Source: Lithacetigena sp037446255 [NCBI: Coprothermobacterota bacterium]
Lineage (GTDB): Bacteria > Coprothermobacterota > HKB111
Direction: 5' to 3'
Assembly (NCBI GenBank): GCA_037446255.1
Contig: JBBIIY010000008.1
Coordinates: forward strand, 1-62,121
Length of the DNA stretch: 62,121 nucleotides
Below are positions 15,969 through 23,934 of this stretch, in pieces. A model generated the notes under the pieces. It searched no databases. It saw only the letters and a program-made list of their open reading frames with translations, and was not told the DNA's origin. Each line of letters starts with the position of its first letter. The stretch's first letter is position 1. The position numbers and the translations under genes are program-made.

Positions 15969-17000
15969 ATGAGAATCGGGGTACTAACCGGTGGAGGTGA
16001 TTGCCCGGGACTCAACCCGGCTATTAGAGCCATTGTTTACCGGGGAATAGATTTTGCTGATGAAATTATAGGTGTACCTTTAGGTTGGAAGGGTATGTTA
16101 GAGGGAGAAGGAATAGAGATTAACCTTAAGGATGTAGAAGAAATAATCAATCAGGGAGGCACCATCCTCGGAACCTCCAGAACTAATCCCTATAAAATAG
16201 AAGGAGGTTCTGAAAAAGTTTTAGAAAGCATTTCCAAACTTAAACTTGACGCTCTTATCGCTATTGGGGGAGAAGATACCCTTGGAGTTGCGTCCAGGTT
16301 ATATAGCGATTTTAAGGCAAGAGTTGTAGGAGTGCCTAAAACTATGGACAATGACCTATCTGAAACTGATTTTACCTTTGGTTTTGATACAGCCTCTACC
16401 ATATCCATGGAAGCGCTGGAAAGGTTAAGAGATACGGCTAAAAGCCATAGAAGAATAATGGTTCTGGAAGTCATGGGAAGGCATGCAGGATGGGTAGCTC
16501 TTTATACTGCCCTGGGAGGAGGAGCAGATGCTGTTTTACTCCCGGAAGTTCCGGTAAACCTGGAAGAGCTTTCCAGGTCCATTCTTAAACATCACCAGAG
16601 AAAGGGATACGGTTTAGTGGTAGTTTCTGAAGGTATTGAAATTACTGCTACTGAGGATTCTACTCAGAATGAGGTGGATTCCTTTGGACATATAATTCTG
16701 GGAAAAAGAGCTGCCGGAGCATATATCGCAGAGGAATTAGAAAAAAGGACTAAACTGGAAACCCGCTCTGTGCAAATCGGTCATATTCAAAGAGGTGGAC
16801 CTCCAACCCTGTTTGATAGGGTATTAGGGACCCTTCTGGGCATTAAAGCCATCGACCTGATACACGAAGGAAAGTTTGGATTTATGGCTTCCTACAAAGA
16901 TGGTAAAGTAACTGAGGTTCCCTTGGAAATGGCTACTAAAGAGATTAAGAAGGTTTCTACTACCTGGTTGGAATTATTACCGGCTTTGTTCAAAAAATAA
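15969..17000 (+). CDS. pfkA: 6-phosphofructokinase, predicted PPi-dependent type
   Basis: This 343-residue enzyme phosphorylates fructose 6-phosphate. The N-terminal GVLTGGGDCPGLNPAIR and the catalytic PKTMDND (residues 123-129) are clear, as are MGRHAGWVAL and HIQRGGPPTLFDR. The donor-specificity positions read GGEDT (100-104) and PKT. The Asp and Lys replace the two glycines of ATP-type enzymes, and this pair is characteristic of pyrophosphate-dependent PFKs. A PPi enzyme would run reversibly and fits the membrane pyrophosphatase at 30973. GGAGG precedes ATG 15969. The gene is co-directional with aldolase and the XRE gene. Confidence 0.9.
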   Translation: MRIGVLTGGGDCPGLNPAIRAIVYRGIDFADEIIGVPLGWKGMLEGEGIEINLKDVEEIINQGGTILGTSRTNPYKIEGGSEKVLESISKLKLDALIAIGGEDTLGVASRLYSDFKARVVGVPKTMDNDLSETDFTFGFDTASTISMEALERLRDTAKSHRRIMVLEVMGRHAGWVALYTALGGGADAVLLPEVPVNLEELSRSILKHHQRKGYGLVVVSEGIEITATEDSTQNEVDSFGHIILGKRAAGAYIAEELEKRTKLETRSVQIGHIQRGGPPTLFDRVLGTLLGIKAIDLIHEGKFGFMASYKDGKVTEVPLEMATKEIKKVSTTWLELLPALFKK

Positions 17001-17019
17001 ATTACAGGGAGAGGCCAAG

Positions 17020-17328
17020 ATAAACAAATTAGGCTTAACCGTTAAAAGATTACGAGAAGCATTGGGTATCTCCCTAAGGGAATTAGCCCGTAGAGCACAA
17101 TTAACCGAAGGCTTTTTGTCCCAGTTGGAAAGAGGTAAACGCCTACCTTCTTTTGATACTATAATAAAACTAAGTGAAGTTTTAGGAGTTAATCCCTCAA
17201 CTCTTCTGGAAGAAGGACTTAATGAAGTTGATTTAATATTTAAAGCCGCTTCCAACTTGAGTCCCGAAGGAAAAAAGGCAGTTGCTTCCTTTATTGAGTT
17301 CCTCTTGAAAGAAGAAACTAAAAAATGA
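17020..17328 (+). CDS. XRE-family helix-turn-helix regulator (probable AUA start)
   Basis: This DNA-binding protein of about 102 residues is probably a repressor. The HTH domain reads KRLREALGISLRELARRAQ, then LTEGFLSQLERGKRLPS, followed by a short C-terminal helical tail. The first ATG/GTG/TTG codon in frame is TTG 17062, which would delete helix 1 of the domain. In frame upstream, ATA 17020 gives xNKLGLTVKRLREALG and lies 6 nt after GGGAGAGG (17007-17014), so I set the start there. It overlaps the following peptidase gene by ATGA. The pairing resembles ImmR/ImmA and antitoxin/peptidase gene pairs. Confidence 0.78.
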   Translation: MNKLGLTVKRLREALGISLRELARRAQLTEGFLSQLERGKRLPSFDTIIKLSEVLGVNPSTLLEEGLNEVDLIFKAASNLSPEGKKAVASFIEFLLKEETKK

Positions 17329-17780
17329 ACCACAAAGAAATTAGTAAAGAGGCCTTGCTATTACGAAATAAATACACTGGAGGGGAAAAACTGGTTAATC
17401 CTTTTGCCATAGGAAGTAGACTCGGAATCAAAATCCTCAGTTATACCTTTACTGAAGATATCTTTGGTTTATTGGTATTTCTAAAAGATAAGGCTTATAT
17501 TGGAATTAATAGATTTTTAAAAACTTCCTGGAAACATTTCACTCTGGCTCACGAATTAGGTCATTTCACCCTTCATCAATCTAAATTCTACCTGTGCGGT
17601 CTGAGTGGAACAAGTAAAGAAGAGGAAGAGGCTAATTACTTTGCTGCTGAATTATTAGTTCCCGGTAATTTACTCATTAAAGAAAAGGCTTTCCTAAGTA
17701 GAGATTATAATGCAATATCTTTAAAATATAAGGTACCAGTTGAGATGGTAGAGAAAATGATAAAAGATTGTGGAGGCTAA
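17325..17780 (+). CDS. ImmA/IrrE-family metallopeptidase
   Basis: This is a 151-residue zincin with HELGH at residues 76-80 and the family's downstream EEEEANYFAAELLVP segment carrying the third ligand. In characterised pairs such a peptidase cleaves its cognate XRE repressor to derepress genes. Here the XRE gene is directly upstream with a 4-nt overlap, so the same logic is probable. There is no mobile element around it: the pair sits behind aldolase and phosphofructokinase. Its 3' end overlaps the convergent CorC-type gene by 4 nt. Confidence 0.88.
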   Translation: MNHKEISKEALLLRNKYTGGEKLVNPFAIGSRLGIKILSYTFTEDIFGLLVFLKDKAYIGINRFLKTSWKHFTLAHELGHFTLHQSKFYLCGLSGTSKEEEEANYFAAELLVPGNLLIKEKAFLSRDYNAISLKYKVPVEMVEKMIKDCGG

Positions 17781-19072
17781 TTACTTAAATATATTTTAAC
17801 TTTGTAAATACGCCTTCCTTTTACTTCCAGAACTTCAATCTTTATTATGTCGTTTCCTATAACTTCCCCTACTTTGGGAAAACGACCTAATTTAGCATAG
17901 ATAAAACCAGCAAGGGTATCAAATTCTTCCTGCCATTCCTCTTCTTCATCCTCACTCTTCATAATATCTCGGAAATTAATCCCTAAGTGTTCTTCTAAAT
18001 CATCTAGGAAAACCTTGCCCTGAATTATAAACTGATTTTCTCCTGCAGGAACGATTTCTGGTTCTTCTTTGTCAAACTCATCTTTAATATCTCCTACTAT
18101 TTCTTCAACAATATCTTCAATGGTAACTAATCCTGCTATTCCTCCATACTCATCTACCACGATAGCCATAGCCACCTTGAGAACTTTCATTTCTTTCAAT
18201 AATTCATCTACCCTTTTAGTTTCAGGAATGATATAGGGTTCCCGGATAATCTCTCTTATAGACTTGATCTCATTTTTTAAAACCAGGTTTCTAAGAACAT
18301 CGTTGGAATGAACTACCCCGATAATGTTATCAATAGTGTCTTCGTAAATAGGTAAGCGGGTATGTCCGCTTTCCATAAAAGTATTCAGCACTTCATCATA
18401 AGGGGTATTTACTTCCAGGGCAACCATGTCTATACGGGGAACCATAACTTCATAAGCATAAGTCTGCCCTAGAGAAAACACGCCATGAATCATCTTTTTT
18501 TCTTCCTCTTCAATAGTACCGTGTTCTTCGCCCATTTCCACCACTGCCTTTACTTCCTCCAGGCTTATGGAAGCGGGATGGTCTTCTTTTTTAAAACCGA
18601 ATACCCTGAGGAAGAGCATAGAAAACCCACCAAGTAGTTTGCTTAGAGGTTTAAAGACAAAAAGTACAAAAGAAGTAAACCAGGAGAGAATAAATAACAC
18701 CTTTTCTCCCCTATATGAACCATAGGTTTTGGGAATAATCTCCCCAAAGATAATAATACCCAGGCTGGTTACGATAGCAGCGATAGCCGCTCCTCCATCA
18801 ACTAAAAGTTCAGAAAACACTATAGTGGCTAATACCGCTGCTATAATGTTTATCAGGTTGTTCCCAACCAGTATAGATTGGAGAAGCTCCTCGGGTTTAT
18901 CTTTATAGTCCAGGTAAACCTTGGCTCGTTTGTAACCGATATCATATAAACTTTTTAGTTTACTTTTGCTAACCGAAAGAAAAGATACCTCTAAAACTGA
19001 AAAAAGAGCGCTAAGAATTAAAAGAAGAAAAAGCCCTTGAATTCTTATGATTTGATATAAATAATCATCCAT
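17777..19072 (-). CDS. CNNM/CorC-type membrane protein with CBS pair (hemolysin family)
   Basis: The 431-residue protein has an N-terminal DUF21/CNNM membrane domain (about residues 1-180, four hydrophobic segments). It then has an acidic EEEEK hinge, two CBS domains (about 200-320; MVPRIDMVALEV and VDEYGGIAGLVTIEDIVEEIVG) and a C-terminal CorC/HlyC domain (about 335-430). Related proteins are magnesium or cobalt transporters or their regulators; the hemolysin label is historical. The gene stands alone, convergent with the ImmA-like gene. Confidence 0.9.
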   Translation of the reverse strand: MDDYLYQIIRIQGLFLLLILSALFSVLEVSFLSVSKSKLKSLYDIGYKRAKVYLDYKDKPEELLQSILVGNNLINIIAAVLATIVFSELLVDGGAAIAAIVTSLGIIIFGEIIPKTYGSYRGEKVLFILSWFTSFVLFVFKPLSKLLGGFSMLFLRVFGFKKEDHPASISLEEVKAVVEMGEEHGTIEEEEKKMIHGVFSLGQTYAYEVMVPRIDMVALEVNTPYDEVLNTFMESGHTRLPIYEDTIDNIIGVVHSNDVLRNLVLKNEIKSIREIIREPYIIPETKRVDELLKEMKVLKVAMAIVVDEYGGIAGLVTIEDIVEEIVGDIKDEFDKEEPEIVPAGENQFIIQGKVFLDDLEEHLGINFRDIMKSEDEEEEWQEEFDTLAGFIYAKLGRFPKVGEVIGNDIIKIEVLEVKGRRIYKVKIYLSN

Positions 19073-19192
19073 TTTACAGGATATTCTCCACTAATTAAGT
19101 ATAACATATGTTTTTTAACATTAATCTTGTATTATATTTATTAGTGTCTTAAATATGTATTAATCATTATCTGATTTTTAAGGAGATAAGTC

Positions 19193-20026
19193 ATGTTAGA
19201 TTTACACATTCATACAAAGCTTTGCGGGCATGCAGTGGGTGAAATGGAAGAGTATATTGAAATTGCTCTAATTAAAGGTATTTCAATATTTGGATTTTCC
19301 GACCACCTCCCCCATCACCATATACCCACCCTGAAACCCTTTACCCATTTATCTATGCCTGAAGATACTCTTTCCTATTATGTAAAGACTGTACTTGAAT
19401 TAAAAGAGAAGTATTCCTCTAAACTGGATATTTTGTTAGGAATTGAAGTGGATTATGATGAAGGTTACGAAAATGAGACCAGGAAAATACTTGGTAGATA
19501 TCCTTTTGATTATGCCATTGGCTCTATCCATGTCCTGGGAGATTGGCTCTTTGATAGCCCCCACCAAATTGAAGAGTGGAATAACAGGGCTGTGGATGAA
19601 GTTTATTCAGAGTATTACAAAAAGATAAAAAAACTCATTCTTTCAGGTATATTTAATATCGTAGGGCACTTTGACCTACCCAAAAAGTTTAATCACCGTC
19701 CCAGGCAGGACTTTAAAGGAACCATTCAGGATCTGGCAAAAAATCTTAAAAATGAAGGAATGGTGGTGGAAATAAATGCTTCAGGACTGAGATATGCTGC
19801 TAAAGAAGTGTACCCCACAACGAATATCCTTTCTGTACTTAAAACTGAAGGAGTGGATTTAACTTTTGGGTCTGATGCCCACGAACCTGATCAGGTAGGA
19901 CAAAATTTTTCTCGGGCTTTAGAAATTGCTCAAAAGCTAAATTTCAGTAAATTTGCTTATTTTAAAAACCAGGAAAAACTTTACCTGCCATTAAACGAAA
20001 TGACTGTTACAAGCGTCTTATCATAG
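19193..20026 (+). CDS. PHP-domain phosphatase, histidinol-phosphatase-like
   Basis: This 277-residue PHP-superfamily metal hydrolase has the first metal motif in LDLHIHTKLCGHA (HxH), FSDHLPHHH, a GIEVDY segment, IVGHFDLPKK and a late GSDAHEPDQVG. The organisation matches HisK-type histidinol phosphate phosphatase of histidine synthesis. No his gene is adjacent, and related proteins hydrolyse other phosphoesters, so the substrate is inferred. AAGGAG precedes ATG 19193. The sigma-factor gene begins at its stop codon. Confidence 0.82.
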   Translation: MLDLHIHTKLCGHAVGEMEEYIEIALIKGISIFGFSDHLPHHHIPTLKPFTHLSMPEDTLSYYVKTVLELKEKYSSKLDILLGIEVDYDEGYENETRKILGRYPFDYAIGSIHVLGDWLFDSPHQIEEWNNRAVDEVYSEYYKKIKKLILSGIFNIVGHFDLPKKFNHRPRQDFKGTIQDLAKNLKNEGMVVEINASGLRYAAKEVYPTTNILSVLKTEGVDLTFGSDAHEPDQVGQNFSRALEIAQKLNFSKFAYFKNQEKLYLPLNEMTVTSVLS

Positions 20027-20040
20027 TGAAGGCATCCCAG

Positions 20041-20517
20041 ATGGGAGAGTTTGAAGATATTTATTACCAATGGTACCACAAGTTTTTTAGACTCTCTTAT
20101 GGGGTCCTCAAAGATGAGGAAGAAGCTAAAGAAGTGTTGCAAGAAGTTTTCACCAAGTTTTACTACCATATGGCTAATGTAAAGCCCGAAGCTTATGTAT
20201 CCTGGCTTCACAGGACTACTATTAACCAGAGTATAACCCATCTTAGAAAGACCCGGAAAAACCCACATGTTAATGACGATGAATTAGATTTCAGAACTGG
20301 AGATGGGGAAACTTCCAGGCACACCATAAATGAGATGAGGGAGATTATAGAAAAACTGCCACCAATTCATCAGGTCGTCTTACAACTTCGCTTTTACGAT
20401 AACTATAATATTGCCGAGATATCCAACCTCCTTTCTCTTCCTGAAGGAACTATTAAGTCCCGACTTCATTATGCTTTGAAGTACCTGAAGGAAAAAATTT
20501 CCAATGAAGATAAATAA
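20041..20517 (+). CDS. ECF-type RNA polymerase sigma factor
   Basis: This 158-residue sigma-70-family factor has region 2 (YYQWYHKFFRLSYGVLKDEEEAKEVLQEVF; WLHRTTINQSITHLRK) and region 4 (LPPIHQVVLQLRFYDNYNIAEISNLL then PEGTIKSRLHYALKYL). It has no region 1 or 3, hence the ECF class. I choose ATG 20041 with GAAGG at 20028-20032; GTG 20026 is an alternative that overlaps the previous stop and adds five residues. The anti-sigma gene overlaps its 3' end by 14 nt. The signal is unknown. Confidence 0.9.
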   Translation: MGEFEDIYYQWYHKFFRLSYGVLKDEEEAKEVLQEVFTKFYYHMANVKPEAYVSWLHRTTINQSITHLRKTRKNPHVNDDELDFRTGDGETSRHTINEMREIIEKLPPIHQVVLQLRFYDNYNIAEISNLLSLPEGTIKSRLHYALKYLKEKISNEDK

Positions 20518-21490
20518 GTTTTTTAATATTTTTAAAACCCGAAAAAATAATAATGAGTACCAGCTAAGTAAGCTGGAGGAAAAATTTTCTCCTCTTCTAA
20601 AATCTTTTTATGAAAAGGAGTTAAACACCCTTCCCACCATTATTCCACCTCCGCCACAATTTACCACAAATCTCAGAAAGAGTTTTATATTTTCCCCGGC
20701 AATTAAGCTAACAGCAGTCTCTCTGGTTATTTTTGCCATGCTTCTAACTCCCCTTATCAATTATCTTTTTGCTTTTGATTTGGTCTCCAAACCCCTTCTG
20801 GATAGTACTTTAGTCAGCCTGACCTCCTCTTATCAGGAAGAAGAGGGTGTCCTCTGGGCACAATTGCTGGATATAGATGCAACCAATCAAAAACTCCTTA
20901 GGGAGCGGTTGCAGAATATTCCTCTTAAAGAAATAACCATTGCTTATCTGCTATCCAAAAAAATCAATACAAATCCCGTAGAATTACTTCTCTTACGTAA
21001 GGAGGGGTTAAGTTGGGGTAATATACTCAGAAATTACCATCTTCCACCAATAAAAACTTTGGTATCTCTTAGAAAAGAAGCCATTGCTCTGAAAAATCTT
21101 TTAAAGGAAAAAACCCTTATGGTAGAAGGCTCGGTGGTTAATGCCAATTTTACCGATAAATTATTCTCATTGAGCACTTTTCCTTTTACAGTAAAGTTTA
21201 AAGGGGCTTTGCCAGAAGAAGGCGAAGAAGTGTTAATAGAAGTAAAAAAAGATAATGGTACTTACAAGACAGAAACTTTAAAACTAAAACTAAAGGAATC
21301 TCTTACCCCCCTACCCGTAAAATTAGAGGGAAAAGTTGCTAAAGTTGATCCTCAAAAAGGTGTTTTTTACCTGGAAAATATTAACATACCTATCAAAGCT
21401 GACCGTCTTCCTGCCAAAGGAGAAGGTATAAAATCTAAAGGTGTTTTAAAAGGAACGGTAATAGAAATAAAAACTAATAATCGGGAATAA
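20504..21490 (+). CDS. Probable membrane anti-sigma factor
   Basis: The 328-residue protein has a cytoplasmic part of about 66 residues, one transmembrane helix (about 67-91) and a large extracytoplasmic part. The latter contains two similar beta-rich segments ([22 protein letters not shown], about 205-227, and a [20 protein letters not shown] stretch near 275-294) that resemble DUF5666-type OB-fold repeats. It is coupled to the ECF gene by a 14-nt overlap, the standard anti-sigma position. No zinc HxxxCxxC motif is visible. The 3' end overlaps methylglyoxal synthase by 17 nt. Confidence 0.7.
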   Translation: MKINKFFNIFKTRKNNNEYQLSKLEEKFSPLLKSFYEKELNTLPTIIPPPPQFTTNLRKSFIFSPAIKLTAVSLVIFAMLLTPLINYLFAFDLVSKPLLDSTLVSLTSSYQEEEGVLWAQLLDIDATNQKLLRERLQNIPLKEITIAYLLSKKINTNPVELLLLRKEGLSWGNILRNYHLPPIKTLVSLRKEAIALKNLLKEKTLMVEGSVVNANFTDKLFSLSTFPFTVKFKGALPEEGEEVLIEVKKDNGTYKTETLKLKLKESLTPLPVKLEGKVAKVDPQKGVFYLENINIPIKADRLPAKGEGIKSKGVLKGTVIEIKTNNRE

Positions 21491-21905
21491 ATCTCAGGTA
21501 TTCCCCAGTCATTAGAGATGATGAAATCATAAAATCAGCTGACGCTTTATTACAGGCTACCGGTATATTCCAGACTATGGCAATACGTAGAAGTGCTTTC
21601 ACATCAGGATCGTGAGGTTGTGGCTCTAAAGGGTCCCACAAGAAGATAAGAAAATCTATCCCTCCCTCTGCTATCTTAGACCCTATTTGCTGGTCGCCAC
21701 CTAAGGGGCCACTTCTGAGTTTAACTATATTAAGCCCAAGTTCTTTTTCCAGAAGTGCTCCTGTATTTCCAGTAGCAAAGAGTTCATGTTGAGCAAGTAG
21801 CTCACGATTAAAATAAGCCCATTCTAAAAGCTCTTTTTTTTTGTTATCATGAGCAATCAGAGCAATTCTCTTTCGTTGTCTCATTGGTAATTTTATGTAT
21901 TCCAT
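21474..21905 (-). CDS. mgsA: Methylglyoxal synthase
   Basis: MgsA converts dihydroxyacetone phosphate to methylglyoxal and phosphate, a bypass that releases phosphate when triose phosphates accumulate. The 143-residue length is right. Diagnostic segments are [31 protein letters not shown] and [21 protein letters not shown], with the catalytic Asp residues present. GGGGTAAAGTTTT precedes ATG 21905. It is a single gene on the minus strand, converging on the anti-sigma gene. The nearby aldolase and PFK genes produce its substrate pool. Confidence 0.94.
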   Translation of the reverse strand: MEYIKLPMRQRKRIALIAHDNKKKELLEWAYFNRELLAQHELFATGNTGALLEKELGLNIVKLRSGPLGGDQQIGSKIAEGGIDFLIFLWDPLEPQPHDPDVKALLRIAIVWNIPVACNKASADFMISSSLMTGEYLRFIPDY

Positions 21906-21980
21906 AAAACTTTACCCCTTGTTTGGTCATATTTTTTGAAACAAATAATTAAGTTATAACTTAGTTATCTGAAAATGCAT

Positions 21981-22193
21981 TTATCCAACAATTTTCTGCG
22001 TACCATCCCAGATTCTAAACTCAGGGTTACCTGCTTCAGTCTTCCTGGGAAGTACTGTTATATGAATATTTCTATTGTCTGCGTAACGAGTATTCTCTTC
22101 AAATAATTCTTCTAAAGCAGTGTAATAGCTTTCTTCACGAGCATCTCCCTGATTATAAATCTCAAATAACTGCTTCAGGTAAGGCTTTAACAT
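21981..22193 (-). pseudogene. N-terminal remnant of a type II/ISP-like DNA methyltransferase
   Basis: A 70-residue frame starts at ATG 22193 behind GGAGGG. It reads LKPYLKQLFEIYNQGDAREE, then a YYTALEELFEE segment, ITVLPRKTEAGNPEFRIWDG and TQKIVG before TAA. From memory this resembles the N-terminal helical/nuclease region of long Eco57I/ISP-type restriction-modification enzymes, where the chain would continue into GYIEAK and the N6-adenine methylase domain. Here it stops at exactly that point, and mgsA lies 75 bp further on, so no catalytic domain remains. It could be a decayed gene or, less likely, a functional small protein. Confidence 0.6.
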
Positions 22194-22396
22194 CAATCCC
22201 TCCACTTTAATTTTTTAAATATTAGACAACACAAAAAGAAATATGGTCTTTTACTTCACTTTGAGAAGCAAAATGTACTAAATTATATCTTTTTTCAGGA
22301 TAAAAGAACATGGGAAAATCAGGATTGGGGACTATCCCTTTTACCACCGTTTTCTTAAATTATTTTATTTCTTATAACATTTGGTAAAATAAGGTT

Positions 22397-22918
22397 ATGA
22401 ATGAAATATTTTTAAAAGGTGAAAAAGTAATATTAAGGCGTGTCGTTGAGGAAGATTATTCTACCTTTTTGCTTTGGCTAAACGACCCAGAAATCAGGAT
22501 AAATCTCGCTATTAGATACACAGTTGATATAGCAGACTTAAAAAATAGGCTTTCTGAGGGGGTTTATCTTTCCATAATTTTTGAAGATAAGTTAGCTGGA
22601 TATGTTGCCCTTAAAGATATCAGCCAGCTAAACCAGAGAGCTTATCTGGAAACCGTTGTAGGCGTTCAATTCAGGAGAATGGGTGTGGCAAAAGATGCCC
22701 TTATTACTCTTTTAAATTACGCTTTTGGGGAATTGAACCTCCACAAAGTTCTCCTGGAAGTATATGAGTTTAACCAGAGTGCTTATGAACTATATAAAAA
22801 AGTGGGATTTGTACTGGAGGGAAGGCTCAGACAAAATTCCTTTAAAATGGGTAAGTTTTATGACCTATTAATAATGGGAGTACTAAAAGAAGAATTCAAT
22901 AACCACAAATATTTTTAA
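22397..22918 (+). CDS. GNAT-family N-acetyltransferase (RimJ/RimL-like)
   Basis: This 173-residue acetyltransferase has the GNAT core: an N-terminal GEKVILRRVVEEDY, a central strand (LAGYVALKDIS), the acetyl-CoA motif VGVQFRRMGVAKDAL and the C-terminal VYEFNQSAYELYKKVGFVLEG. It is closest in layout to RimJ/RimL and SpeG-type enzymes, which acetylate protein N-termini or polyamines; the substrate is unknown. There is no good ribosome site: TAAAAT at 22385-22390 sits 6 nt before ATG 22397, which suggests a leaderless transcript. It overlaps queA tail-to-tail by 4 nt. Confidence 0.87.
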   Translation: MNEIFLKGEKVILRRVVEEDYSTFLLWLNDPEIRINLAIRYTVDIADLKNRLSEGVYLSIIFEDKLAGYVALKDISQLNQRAYLETVVGVQFRRMGVAKDALITLLNYAFGELNLHKVLLEVYEFNQSAYELYKKVGFVLEGRLRQNSFKMGKFYDLLIMGVLKEEFNNHKYF

Positions 22919-23931
22919 ATAACCAGCGTAACATCTCCAAACGAATAAAAACGAAAGTTATTGCTAATAGCATAATCATAAGCTTTAAGTACAAACTCCC
23001 TGCCAGCAAAAGCAGAAACCAGCACCAGATGAGATGACCTTGGCAGGTGAAGGTTGGTAATAAAGGCATCCACTACCTTAAACCGGTATCCTGGCGTGAT
23101 AAATAGTTCCGAAAAACCCTCTCCAGCTTGCACCGTCCCATCATTCAAAGCGATTGTTTCCAGAGTTCTCACCGCATCGGTTCCACAAGCAAAAATCTTA
23201 CTTCCTCTTTCCCTGGCTTCCTTTATTTTTTCAGCGGTAGTGATGGGTACACTATAGTATTCTCTTTCCATTTTATGTTCTTCAATTAAATCTTCTTTAA
23301 TAGGCCTGAAGCTGGTAAGACCCATATGAAGGGTAATATACACAATTTCCACGTCCCTATTCTTCAACTCCTCTAATAATCGGGGGGTAAAGTGGAGTGC
23401 TGCCGTAGGAGCAGCAGTAGAACCATTTTTTTCTGCAAACACGGTTTGATACCTTTCCTGATTAAGAAGCGATTCTTTTATATAAGGTGGTAGGGGCATA
23501 GACCCATATTTTTCTTGAACTTCGTCAACCACCTTGTCATCGGGAAATTTGATTATTCTCCCACCAAACACTGTTCTATCAACAATTTCTGCTTTAATAT
23601 CACCAAATAATACAATTTTCCCAGGATTAAGTTTTTTCCCGGGTTTTACCAGGGCTTCCCAGAAACCATCACCTTTAGAATTCAAAAGAAATATCTCTAC
23701 TTTTCCGCCTGAGGGCAATTTCCCTGAGAGGCGTGCAGGTATAACCCGCGAGTCGTTTAAGACCAGAACATCTCCTGGAGAGAGATATTTCGTAATATCA
23801 CGAAATACCCCTTCTTCTATCAATTGCTCACTTTTATTAAGAATTAGCAGTCTGGAGGCATCTCTGGGTTCAATCGGTGTTTGAGCTATAAGATATGGAG
23901 GTAGATAATATTCAAAATCCCTGGTTTCCAT
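22915..23931 (-). CDS. queA: tRNA preQ1 ribosyltransferase-isomerase
   Basis: QueA transfers and rearranges the ribosyl group of S-adenosylmethionine onto preQ1 in tRNA, giving epoxyqueuosine. The protein has 338 residues. It begins FEYYLPPYLIAQTPIEPRDASRLL and contains YFGD-like, GSTAAPTAALHFT, THMGLTSFRPI-like and NLHLPRSSHLVLVSAFAG segments, all QueA hallmarks. It follows the M28 peptidase gene by 3 bp on the same strand and is probably its cotranscript. The window has no other queuosine gene. Confidence 0.95.
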   Translation of the reverse strand: METRDFEYYLPPYLIAQTPIEPRDASRLLILNKSEQLIEEGVFRDITKYLSPGDVLVLNDSRVIPARLSGKLPSGGKVEIFLLNSKGDGFWEALVKPGKKLNPGKIVLFGDIKAEIVDRTVFGGRIIKFPDDKVVDEVQEKYGSMPLPPYIKESLLNQERYQTVFAEKNGSTAAPTAALHFTPRLLEELKNRDVEIVYITLHMGLTSFRPIKEDLIEEHKMEREYYSVPITTAEKIKEARERGSKIFACGTDAVRTLETIALNDGTVQAGEGFSELFITPGYRFKVVDAFITNLHLPRSSHLVLVSAFAGREFVLKAYDYAISNNFRFYSFGDVTLVI

Positions 23932-23934
23932 TAG

